Below are positions 18,153-25,769 of a stretch of DNA of 62,868 nt, in pieces (the first letter of the stretch is position 1; each line of letters begins with the position of its first letter). The translations under genes were made by a program, and so were the position numbers. The notes under the pieces were generated by a model. It made no database searches. It saw nothing but the letters and a program-made list of their open reading frames with translations, and had not been told where the DNA came from. The DNA is taken from assembly GCA_002340765.1 (NCBI GenBank), contig DDMS01000021.1, positions 1 to 62,868 on the forward strand, in the 5' to 3' direction. This stretch comes from Flavobacteriaceae bacterium UBA2540 (lineage in GTDB: Bacteria; Bacteroidota; Bacteroidia; Flavobacteriales; Flavobacteriaceae).

Positions 18153-19610
18153 GTGATTATAATAAAAAAAGTGTCCTTGCGAATTCGCATTTTTTTTTCA
18201 ATGATTTTATTGGTGTTATTGGCATCAATTTTAATTCTTGGGGTAACTGTTTATCAATATGATGAACAAACCCAAGACTACAATTTGCAGCGTTTTGAAA
18301 GAAAAGAGTCTACAGCTATTCAAATTATTGATTTAGAGTTAAGCAATAAAACAACCTATCCAGTAAATTCAGAAAATCTTTATAAAATATTTAAAGAGCG
18401 CATTTATGAAATTTCATCTATTAATAGATTGAATATTTCTATATTTGATTTAAATGGAAATTTATTGGTCTCTTCCATAACAAATGCCTTCGAGGAGAAC
18501 AATATTGGTCCTTTATCATATAATGTTTTAAAGGATTTAGCACAAAATTCAAATCATAGAATTGTAAAAACAAGAGTTGAAGATGGAAATGGATATCAAT
18601 CTTCATATTCATATATTAACGACCCAAAATTTAAAAGAATTGGAATCGTAGAATTTCAATTTACTCAAGACAATTCAGAAATTGAATATGAATTACGCGA
18701 ATTTATCTCGAGATTAAGTTTGGTGTATCTGTTAATGTTAATAATTGCAATTGCCTTAGCTTATTTTTTATCAAGTTACATTACAAAATCAATAAAATCC
18801 ATTTCTGATAAAATGGAACAAACTCAATTGAATCAGCGAAATGAAAAGATTTTATTGCACGCAGTAGGTTCCGAAATTGAGATTTTAGTTGATGCATATA
18901 ATAATATGATTGATCAATTAGAGGAAAGTGCCATCAAATTGGCAAAAAGCGAGCGTGAACAAGCTTGGAGAGAAATGGCAAAACAAGTTGCTCATGAAAT
19001 CAAAAACCCTCTGACTCCAATGCGTTTATCTGTTCAAAGTTTTGAGCGAAAATTCAATCCTGAAGATGAAAATATCAGAGAAAAATTATCAGAATATAGT
19101 AAAACACTTATCCAACAAATTGACGTAATGAGTGCTATTGCTTCAGCTTTTTCGGATTTTGCGAAAATGCCAACTCAAAATAAAGAGGAAATTGAGGTGA
19201 TTAGTGTCATTAAATTAGCCATTGATATATTTAATGATGAATCTATTCAGTTTCATTCAGAAGAAAAAGAACTGTTCGCTTTTTTAGATAAAACACAACT
19301 AATCAGAGTTTTAACTAACTTGGTTAAGAACGCATTACAAGCGACTGAAGAAACAGAAAATCCAGAAATCATTGTTGATGTATCCTCAGAAAGTGAGTTT
19401 TTAAAAATTTCGGTCTCTGATAATGGAAAAGGAATTGCAAATGAACTCAAAGAGTTAATTTTCGAACCAAAATTTACCACAAAAACCAGTGGAATGGGTT
19501 TAGGATTGGCAATGATTAAAAATATTATTGAAGCATATGATGGAAATATTAGTTTTACTTCAGAGAAAAACAAAGGAACCACTTTTACAGTTATTTTACC
19601 AAAAAAATAA
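18153..19610 (+). CDS. NtrY-like membrane sensor histidine kinase
   Basis: It is a two-component sensor of 485 residues. Two membrane helices (about 8-30 and 186-206) bracket a periplasmic sensor of about 155 residues. A HAMP-like linker follows, then a HisKA domain with phospho-acceptor His near 281 in AHEIKNPLTPMRLSVQ, the form typical of NtrY, and a HATPase_c domain with N box NLVKNALQAT, DNGKGI and GMGLGLAM. The start is a GTG at 18153; the basic IIIKKVSLRIRI stretch before helix 1 supports it. No response regulator is adjacent, so its partner is elsewhere or upstream signals converge on a shared regulator. Confidence 0.9.
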   Translation: MIIIKKVSLRIRIFFSMILLVLLASILILGVTVYQYDEQTQDYNLQRFERKESTAIQIIDLELSNKTTYPVNSENLYKIFKERIYEISSINRLNISIFDLNGNLLVSSITNAFEENNIGPLSYNVLKDLAQNSNHRIVKTRVEDGNGYQSSYSYINDPKFKRIGIVEFQFTQDNSEIEYELREFISRLSLVYLLMLIIAIALAYFLSSYITKSIKSISDKMEQTQLNQRNEKILLHAVGSEIEILVDAYNNMIDQLEESAIKLAKSEREQAWREMAKQVAHEIKNPLTPMRLSVQSFERKFNPEDENIREKLSEYSKTLIQQIDVMSAIASAFSDFAKMPTQNKEEIEVISVIKLAIDIFNDESIQFHSEEKELFAFLDKTQLIRVLTNLVKNALQATEETENPEIIVDVSSESEFLKISVSDNGKGIANELKELIFEPKFTTKTSGMGLGLAMIKNIIEAYDGNISFTSEKNKGTTFTVILPKK

Positions 19611-19641
19611 AGAGTTAAATTGATTTTTTAACACAAGTAAT

Positions 19642-20424
19642 ATGAATTTTGAAACTATTTTAATTGATAAAAACGATGGAATTGCAACAATTACCATCAA
19701 TAGACCACAAAAATTAAACGCTTTAAACAAAATTACCATTTCTGAATTGGGTGAGGCTTTTGAATTGCTTGAAAATGATAGAAAAATTCGAGTGATAGTG
19801 CTTACTGGAAGTGGAGAAAAGTCATTTGTTGCAGGAGCAGATATTTCAGAAATTGCAAATTTTTCTGCGGATGAAGGAGAAAAATTAGCCAGAAAAGGAC
19901 AAGAAATACTTTTCAATTTTATCGAAAATTTATCAACTCCAGTTATTGCAGCCATCAATGGTTTTGCATTGGGTGGGGGTTTAGAGTTGGCAATGTCTTG
20001 TCATTTTAGAATTGCTTCTGACAATGCAAAAATGGGTTTGCCGGAAGTTTCATTGGGGATAATTCCGGGTTATGGAGGTACACAACGCTTGCCACAATTG
20101 GTAGGAAAAGGTAAAGCTATGGAAATGATTATGACAGCAGGAATGATTTCTGCTGACGAAGCAAAAGAGGTTGGCTTGGTAAATCATGTTACTTCTCAAG
20201 ATCAATTGCTTGATTTGGCAACTAAAATTGCTCAAAAAATCATTAAAAATTCACCTGTTGCAATTGCAGCCTCAATAAAAGCTGTTAATGCAAATTTCGA
20301 TGTTCAAAAAAATGGTTTTGAAGTGGAAATTGAAGCTTTTGGAGATTGTTTTGGAACCAATGATTATAAAGAAGGAACCACTGCATTTTTAGAAAAAAGA
20401 AAACCAAATTTTCCTGGGTTTTAA
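19642..20424 (+). CDS. Enoyl-CoA hydratase/isomerase (crotonase family)
   Basis: It hydrates trans-2-enoyl-CoA in fatty acid or related CoA-ester oxidation. The 260-residue protein has the oxyanion-hole blocks VAGADISE near 66 and NGFALGGGLELAMSC near 106-120. Both catalytic glutamates are present: GLELA near 115, and PEVSLGIIPGYGGTQRLP near 135. This makes a true hydratase more likely than an isomerase. It lies 31 bases after the kinase gene with no visible promoter, so they may be co-transcribed although the functions look unrelated. Other beta-oxidation genes are not in the window. Confidence 0.92.
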   Translation: MNFETILIDKNDGIATITINRPQKLNALNKITISELGEAFELLENDRKIRVIVLTGSGEKSFVAGADISEIANFSADEGEKLARKGQEILFNFIENLSTPVIAAINGFALGGGLELAMSCHFRIASDNAKMGLPEVSLGIIPGYGGTQRLPQLVGKGKAMEMIMTAGMISADEAKEVGLVNHVTSQDQLLDLATKIAQKIIKNSPVAIAASIKAVNANFDVQKNGFEVEIEAFGDCFGTNDYKEGTTAFLEKRKPNFPGF

Positions 20425-20461
20425 GCGTTTTATTTCGATTTAGAAAAGTTATAAAATGAAA

Positions 20462-20488
20462 GAAAGCGAGTTAATCAGGCTCGCTTTC
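20462..20488. terminator. Hairpin between converging genes
   Basis: GAAAGCGAG and CTCGCTTTC form a perfect 9-bp stem at 20462-20470 / 20480-20488 with a 9-base loop. It lies between the convergent crotonase gene and the 20534 gene. A T-rich tract follows on the minus strand but not strongly on the plus strand. Confidence 0.65.
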
Positions 20489-20533
20489 AATCAAATTTAC
20501 AATCTAACTAACTAACTTAATCTATGAACTCTT

Positions 20534-21109
20534 TTAAATTTTAAACCTTTTTTCAAAACTTCTTCCATTGTTATAAAAAAGAACTGTATAGTTTCCTTTT
20601 TTTTCTTTTTCCAATCTGTAAACTCTATTTAAAATAGCTTCACTTTTAATTGTTTCAGAAAAAATCATTTCGTCATTGTAATAAAGAACAACTTGCATTG
20701 GCTCATTATCGAAAGCGATTTTAGAGATTAGCAGCATATTTTCCTCATTTCTAGCAACTGGTTTAAAAATTGTTTTTTCTTCATTTTCATTAAAAATCAC
20801 TTGATTTTCTTTTATTTGAAAAAGTTTTATTGCAATTTCAAAATCTTTATCTAATTCCACATAATAAGTTCCCTTTTCTAAAGAAGTTACATCAAGAATT
20901 TTTGACAAATGTCCGTTTTCAGAAATTTCCTCTGAATATATTTTAACACCCTGATTGTCCTTAATCGATAAAAGATGCCCTTTTTTTACATTTTTGAATT
21001 CTACTGTTACTTTTTTACTAATGTCTACTAAATAATTTTTAATTTCCGTGTTTGAATAGCCAATTAATGAACTTATTAATAATGCTATCGTTATAATTTG
21101 TTTTTTCAT
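20534..21109 (-). CDS. Exported protein of unknown function
   Basis: I do not recognise a family. The start at 21109 is chosen because it gives a signal peptide (KKQIITIALLISSLIGYSN); the longer frame from 21148 would overlap the small gene upstream. The mature 170 or so residues are beta-rich, with three repeats of a pattern in which an extended strand is followed by a Gly-x-Tyr turn (KGTYYVEL near 87, KGNYTVLFYNNG near 174). This pattern is reminiscent of the small beta-sandwiches in type IX sorting domains, but no sorting function is implied. Likely location: periplasm or cell surface. Confidence 0.7.
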   Translation of the reverse strand: MKKQIITIALLISSLIGYSNTEIKNYLVDISKKVTVEFKNVKKGHLLSIKDNQGVKIYSEEISENGHLSKILDVTSLEKGTYYVELDKDFEIAIKLFQIKENQVIFNENEEKTIFKPVARNEENMLLISKIAFDNEPMQVVLYYNDEMIFSETIKSEAILNRVYRLEKEKKGNYTVLFYNNGRSFEKRFKI

Positions 21110-21128
21110 TTTTTTACTTTTTTGGAAT

Positions 21129-21251
21129 TTACTGAAATGTTTTTCCACTGTTTTTCTTCAATATAATGCCTAATACCACAATTTGGAAAATGTACATTGC
21201 AATAAAAATGGCGATTACCGAAATAAATAAAGTACTATTACTGTTTACCAT
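21129..21251 (-). CDS. 40-residue single-span membrane microprotein
   Basis: This short gene is below usual annotation limits. From ATG at 21251 it encodes a short polar N-terminus (MVNSNSTL), one strongly hydrophobic helix (FISVIAIFIAMYIFQIVVLGIIL) broken here to LFISVIAIFIAMYIF then QIVVLGIIL, and a basic tail ending KKNSGKTFQ. The orientation is probably N-out/C-in by the positive-inside rule. A good promoter (TTG, 23 bases, TAACTTTG) lies 15 bases upstream and it precedes the exported-protein gene by 19 bases, so the two may form an operon. The function is unknown. Confidence 0.6.
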   Translation of the reverse strand: MVNSNSTLFISVIAIFIAMYIFQIVVLGIILKKNSGKTFQ

Positions 21252-21266
21252 ATATTATTTTTTCTG

Positions 21267-21300
21267 CAAAGTTATAGTACATCTATAGTTTGCGTAACAA
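21267..21300 (-). promoter_or_regulatory. Promoter of the 40-residue microprotein gene
   Basis: On the minus strand TTG (21300-21298) is followed after 23 bases by TAACTTTG (21274-21267), matching the Bacteroidota sigma-factor consensus. It is positioned 15 bases before the microprotein ATG, which supports expression of that small gene. Confidence 0.6.
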
Positions 21301-21415
21301 CAAAATTGGTATATTTATATCCTATTTTAACCCTAAATGTTTTATTAAAATTTATTAAAGTTAAAATAGAACACATAAAAGATAATTCTATATAGATTAT
21401 CCTAGCTTTCTATTG

Positions 21416-21423
21416 TAATTTTG
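21416..21423 (+). promoter_or_regulatory. Possible -7 element TAATTTTG for the AraC gene
   Basis: It is an exact TAnnTTTG match, 98 bases before the AraC ATG. The 270-base gap between 21252 and 21521 also contains AT-rich inverted segments (CTATATAG at about 21388) that could be operator sequence. No further gene is seen in the gap. Confidence 0.35.
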
Positions 21424-21521
21424 TAATTGATTAGAAAAGAGCATGCACTGAAATTGATGTCAGATACGAAAAAATTATAGGTGAATTGCAAATGATAGAC
21501 AAAATACCCTAAGATCAATAA

Positions 21522-22394
21522 ATGAAACAAATCAAACCAACATTAGAAAAGATTACGCCCAATTTTGGTAGTTCTTTATTGGTGAATAAACATGTTGAGT
21601 TTTTAAAAACCAATACTCCTTTTTGGCATTTTCATCCTGAAATTGAATTAGTGTATGTAAATAAAGGTCGTGGAAAAAGACATATTGGCAATCATATTAG
21701 TTATTTTAACAATAGTCAATTGGTTTTAATTGGCTCAAATCTCCCTCATGTTGGTTATATTGATAGATTGACAACCAATGGTTCTGAAACATTAATTCAG
21801 TTCAAACCTGATTTTTTAGGAGAACATTTTTTTAAAATTCCAGAAATGTTGCCTATTGAGGGACTTTTTGAAAGAGCAAAAAAAGGAGTTCGTTTTAATA
21901 TTGATATCAAACAACGAATTGGCGCAAAAATTGAACAATTGGTTGAAATTGATGGAGCTGAAAGAATCATAGCTTTTTTAGATATTTTAAAAGATTTAGC
22001 GAATACTGATGATTATACGTTGCTGAATGCCAATGGTTTTGCTTTTGAAACCATTCCTCAAGACAGCAATAAAATCGAAATTATTTACAAACATATCAAC
22101 GAACATTTCCAAGAACACATCAGTTTAGATGAAATTGCGGAACTTGTAAGCATGACAGTATCTGCTTTTTGTAGGTATTTTAAAAAATCAACAGGAAAAA
22201 CGTTTACAAAATTAGTGAATGAATATAGAGTCGTTCATGCTACAAAATTACTTGCTGAAAGCACCATGAGTATTGCTGATATTTCGTTTGAATGTGGATT
22301 TAATAATTTTTCTCATTTCAACAAATTGTTTAACAAAATAACAGGTAAAAGCGCTTCAAAATATCGAAGCGAAATGAAAAATCTAATCCAATAA
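21522..22394 (+). CDS. AraC family transcriptional regulator
   Basis: This 290-residue regulator has an N-terminal cupin sensor domain (FWHFHPEIELVYVNKG near 32-47, with a His cluster that could bind a ligand or metal). Its C-terminal double helix-turn-helix is of AraC type: LDEIAELVSMTVSAFCRYFK near 202-221 and IADISFECGFNNFSHFNK near 250-267. The target genes are not apparent. The small gene at 22405 follows immediately and the upstream neighbours are divergent, so autoregulation or control of the 21129-21251 gene is possible but unproven. Confidence 0.9.
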   Translation: MKQIKPTLEKITPNFGSSLLVNKHVEFLKTNTPFWHFHPEIELVYVNKGRGKRHIGNHISYFNNSQLVLIGSNLPHVGYIDRLTTNGSETLIQFKPDFLGEHFFKIPEMLPIEGLFERAKKGVRFNIDIKQRIGAKIEQLVEIDGAERIIAFLDILKDLANTDDYTLLNANGFAFETIPQDSNKIEIIYKHINEHFQEHISLDEIAELVSMTVSAFCRYFKKSTGKTFTKLVNEYRVVHATKLLAESTMSIADISFECGFNNFSHFNKLFNKITGKSASKYRSEMKNLIQ

Positions 22395-22404
22395 AATTAA
22401 TATT

Positions 22405-22578
22405 ATGGAAGAAAAAATAGAAAAAGCAATAGAGTATTATAACTTTAAAAGTAAAAAAATGCTTGATTTTATCAATTCAAGTAATAATTTAACAGTAGAC
22501 CAAATTATTGAAAGTGGAGAAGAATTGGCGATTTTAGAATATAAAATTACTGCTTTAGAAGCCGCAAAAGAAAATTAA
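22405..22578 (+). CDS. 57-residue helical protein, unknown
   Basis: An ATG at 22405, ten bases after the AraC stop, opens a frame of 57 codons. The product is strongly charged and helical (MEEKIEKAIEYYNFKSKKML ... LAILEYKITALEAAKEN), with no signal peptide or membrane helix, and looks like a small coiled-coil or adaptor. Codon use resembles its neighbours. Co-transcription with the AraC gene is likely. Its stop lies four bases from the stop of the converging HD-hydrolase gene. Confidence 0.6.
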   Translation: MEEKIEKAIEYYNFKSKKMLDFINSSNNLTVDQIIESGEELAILEYKITALEAAKEN

Positions 22579-22582
22579 ATCA

Positions 22583-23242
22583 TTACAGAAGTCCATTCCA
22601 TTCTTCATAAAACTGTTTTAAATATAGTTCCATAAAATGATGCCTTTTTTCTGCAATTTTTTTTCCAGACTTCGTATTCATTTTATCTTTCAAAAGCAGT
22701 AATTTTTCATAAAAATGATTGATTGTTGGCGCATCAGAATTTTGATAAGCTTCTTTTGATAAATTTAAATTTGCGAGAATCTTAGGATCATAAATTTGTC
22801 TATTTTTAAACCCTCCATAATGAAAACAACGTCCAATTCCGATAGCACCAATGGCATCCAATCTATCTGCATCTTGCACAACTTTTAACTCTTTAGAAGT
22901 AAATTTTTTTGAATTTTTTTCTAATGAATTTTTAAAAGAAATATGCTTGATAATATTGATTACATGTTTACTGGTTTTTGAATCAACCTTTTGATTATTA
23001 AGAAATTCACTAGCTTTTTTAGGCCCAATTGTTTCATCTCCATCATGAAATTTTGGATCAGCAATATCATGTAATAAAGCTGCTAATGAAACTATAAAAA
23101 TATCAACTTTTTCGTCTTTCGAAATTAAAACAGCATTTTTAAAAACCCTTTCAATATGAAACCAATCATGACCAGCTTCAGTATTTTTAAGTTCTTTTTT
23201 TACGAAAGAAATGGTGTTATTTATTAAAATTTCTTGCTCCAT
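22583..23242 (-). CDS. HD-domain phosphohydrolase (YedJ-like)
   Basis: It is a metal-dependent phosphohydrolase of unknown substrate. The 219-residue protein has the HD superfamily pattern: His in HDWFHIERV near 20-24, the HD pair in LLHDIADPKF near 57, and a later Asp in QDADRLDAIGAIGIGR near 128. Length and the DADRLDAIG block match the YedJ/YpgQ group, proposed to act on nucleotides. The glycyl-tRNA synthetase gene ends 10 bases upstream in the same direction, so this is probably the second gene of that operon. Confidence 0.85.
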   Translation of the reverse strand: MEQEILINNTISFVKKELKNTEAGHDWFHIERVFKNAVLISKDEKVDIFIVSLAALLHDIADPKFHDGDETIGPKKASEFLNNQKVDSKTSKHVINIIKHISFKNSLEKNSKKFTSKELKVVQDADRLDAIGAIGIGRCFHYGGFKNRQIYDPKILANLNLSKEAYQNSDAPTINHFYEKLLLLKDKMNTKSGKKIAEKRHHFMELYLKQFYEEWNGLL

Positions 23243-23252
23243 TTAAAGGATT

Positions 23253-24794
23253 TTATATTTTCTGTAACCATGTTTTTATATCAACTTCAGCTGTGATAAT
23301 TACTTTTAAATCCGAAATTGTAACACGTTTTTGTTCCATAGAATCTCTATGTCTAATAGTTACAGTATTGTCTTGCAAAGTTTCATGATCAACAGTAATG
23401 CAAAAAGGAGTTCCATTGGCATCTTGTCTTCGATAACGTCTTCCAACAGCGTCTTTTTCGTCATAATCTACGTTAAATTCCCACTTTAAATCCTCAAAAA
23501 TTTCACGAGCAATTTCTGGTAAACCATCTTTTTTTACCAAAGGTAAAATGGCCGCTTTAAAAGGCGCTAAAACTGCAGGTAATCTTAAAACAGTTCTTGT
23601 TGTCCCATTTTCCAAGGTTTCTTCTTGCAAAGAATTTGAGTAAACAGCCAAAAACATCCTGTCCAATCCAACAGAAGTTTCTATTACATAAGGAACATAA
23701 CTTTCATTTAATTCAGGATCAAAATACTGTAATTTTTTCCCAGAATATTGTTCATGTGCTTTTAAATCAAAATCTGTTCTTGAGTGAATTCCTTCTAACT
23801 CTTTAAATCCGAAAGGAAATTTAAACTCAATATCTGTAGCTGCATCAGCATAATGTGCTAATTTTTCGTGATCATGAAACCGATAATTTTCTGCACCTAA
23901 TCCCAAACTCAAATGCCATTTTAAGCGGGTTTGTTTCCATTTTTCATACCATTCTTTTTGGGTCCCTGGTTTGATGAAAAATTGCATTTCCATTTGTTCA
24001 AACTCACGCATTCTGAAAATAAATTGTCTTGCAACAATCTCATTTCTAAAGGCTTTTCCAGTTTGAGCAATACCAAATGGGATTTTCATTCTTCCAGATT
24101 TTTGCACATTTAAAAAATTTACAAAAATCCCTTGAGCCGTTTCAGGACGTAAATATACTTGTGTAGAATTTTCAGCAGAAGCACCAATTTGTGTTCCAAA
24201 CATCAAGTTGAATTGCTTTACTTCTGTCCAATTTTTTGAACCTGATAAAGGATCAACAATTTCTAATTCTTCAATTAATGCTTTTACATCAGCCAAATCT
24301 TCATTTGACAATGATTTTGACATTCTTGATAAAATAGCATTGATTTTTGCTTGATATTCAATAACTCTTTGATTGGTTGAAACAAAAGTTTCTTTATCAA
24401 AAGAGTCTCCAAAACGAATAGCAGCTTTTTCAACTTCTTTATCGATTTTTGCTTCAATTTTGGCACAATAATCTTCGATTAAAACGTCTGCTCTGTAACG
24501 TTTTTTTGAATCTTTATTATCAATTAATGGATCATTAAAAGCATCAACGTGACCAGAGGCTTTCCAAGTTGTTGGATGCATCAAAATTGCAGCGTCAATG
24601 CCAACAATATTTTCGTGCATTTGTACCATTGCTTTCCACCAATAATCTCTGATATTTTTCTTAAGCTCAACGCCATTTTGAGCATAATCATACACCGCAC
24701 TTAAACCATCATAAATTTCTGATGATTGAAATACATATCCGTATTCTTTTGCGTGCGATAAAACTTTTTTAAATTGATCTTCTTGTATTGCCAT
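23253..24794 (-). CDS. glyS: Glycyl-tRNA synthetase (single-chain alpha2 type)
   Basis: It charges tRNA-Gly. The 513-residue protein is the homodimeric class II form rather than the alpha2beta2 form. Visible elements are YDGLSAVYDYAQNGVELKKN near 24-42, motif 2 with FRNEIVARQFIFRMREFEQMEM near 253-274 interrupted in the usual way, the TDFDLKAHEQ block near 345, and motif 3 LPAVLAPFKAAILPL near 408. The C-terminus is anticodon-binding. A textbook Bacteroidota promoter lies eight bases before the ATG at 24794, so the leader is very short or absent. Confidence 0.96.
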   Translation of the reverse strand: MAIQEDQFKKVLSHAKEYGYVFQSSEIYDGLSAVYDYAQNGVELKKNIRDYWWKAMVQMHENIVGIDAAILMHPTTWKASGHVDAFNDPLIDNKDSKKRYRADVLIEDYCAKIEAKIDKEVEKAAIRFGDSFDKETFVSTNQRVIEYQAKINAILSRMSKSLSNEDLADVKALIEELEIVDPLSGSKNWTEVKQFNLMFGTQIGASAENSTQVYLRPETAQGIFVNFLNVQKSGRMKIPFGIAQTGKAFRNEIVARQFIFRMREFEQMEMQFFIKPGTQKEWYEKWKQTRLKWHLSLGLGAENYRFHDHEKLAHYADAATDIEFKFPFGFKELEGIHSRTDFDLKAHEQYSGKKLQYFDPELNESYVPYVIETSVGLDRMFLAVYSNSLQEETLENGTTRTVLRLPAVLAPFKAAILPLVKKDGLPEIAREIFEDLKWEFNVDYDEKDAVGRRYRRQDANGTPFCITVDHETLQDNTVTIRHRDSMEQKRVTISDLKVIITAEVDIKTWLQKI

Positions 24795-24801
24795 AATGGC
24801 A

Positions 24802-24831
24802 CAAAGATAAACGTTTGAAGAACTTTGTCAA
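24802..24831 (-). promoter_or_regulatory. Promoter of glyS
   Basis: On the minus strand TTG (24831-24829) is followed after exactly 19 bases by TATCTTTG (24809-24802), a full match to the Bacteroidota consensus. The -7 element ends eight bases before the ATG, implying a near-leaderless mRNA. Confidence 0.75.
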
Positions 24832-24986
24832 GAAAAAATAAGCTAGTTTTTTTTGATTCAAAAATGAGATTATTTTGTTTGTTTTAAATTTCACTTAAAA
24901 GACACAAACTCTTTCTTTTATTTCTAAAAAGATAAATTAGATTTTGTCAATTATTTAAGTATCTTTCATGCAAAAATTGCAAAAAG

Positions 24987-25682
24987 ATGAAATTTCTAAA
25001 AGACTTTTTTACTCTTTTTTATCCTGAAATGTGTGGAATTTGTGATCAACAATTGGTTGAGAATGAGAAGACAATTTGCACGCTTTGCCGGCATGATTTG
25101 CCTCTGACAAACTTCACAAGTTTTCAGGAAAATAGTGTTACTCAAACATTTTTTGGTAGAGTTGACATTGAAAAAGGCTATTCTTTGCTACATTTTAGAA
25201 AAAAGGGCATTACTCAAAAAATAATTCATGAGTTAAAATATCGTGGAAATGAAGAAATTGGTGCTTTTTTTGGAGATTGGTTAGGAGAAATTATTCGTGA
25301 AAATGGCGAATTTAAAGACGTAGATTATATTATTCCTGTTCCATTGCATCCAAAAAAAATGAAGCAAAGAGGGTATAATCAAGTGACAAAATTTGGGAAA
25401 AAAGTGAGTGGACATTTACAAATTCCGTATTTAGAAAATGAGTTGGTTCGTGTTTCCGCAACCAAAACACAAACTTTTAAAGCTCGTTTTGAGCGTTTTA
25501 GCAACGTTGATACTCGATTTTTATTGAAGGATATTGTTTGTTTTAAAAACAAACATGTGTTGATTATTGATGATGTTATCACAACAGGAGCCACTTTAGA
25601 AGCTTGCGCAAAAGAGTTTCAAAAATCAAATAATTGCAGAATTAGCATTCTCACAATGGCTTGTTCAGACTTGATTGTATAG
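24987..25682 (+). CDS. comF: ComF family protein (phosphoribosyltransferase fold)
   Basis: ComF proteins are needed for DNA uptake in competent bacteria and are linked to recombination of incoming DNA. The 231-residue protein has the N-terminal zinc finger (CGICDQ near 13 and CTLCRH near 31), the YNQ block after PLHPKKMKQRG near 120, and the PRPP-binding loop HVLIIDDVITTGATLEAC near 190-207. It stands alone. No other competence genes are adjacent, although an ssb and a possible DNA-scavenging locus occur elsewhere in the window. Confidence 0.9.
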   Translation: MKFLKDFFTLFYPEMCGICDQQLVENEKTICTLCRHDLPLTNFTSFQENSVTQTFFGRVDIEKGYSLLHFRKKGITQKIIHELKYRGNEEIGAFFGDWLGEIIRENGEFKDVDYIIPVPLHPKKMKQRGYNQVTKFGKKVSGHLQIPYLENELVRVSATKTQTFKARFERFSNVDTRFLLKDIVCFKNKHVLIIDDVITTGATLEACAKEFQKSNNCRISILTMACSDLIV

Positions 25683-25769
25683 AATTTTTTAGAATTTTAA
25701 CGAATAAATAGTTTTGATTGCATTTATAAATCCTAGAATAAATCGTTAATTTGTGATAAAATTATTTTT

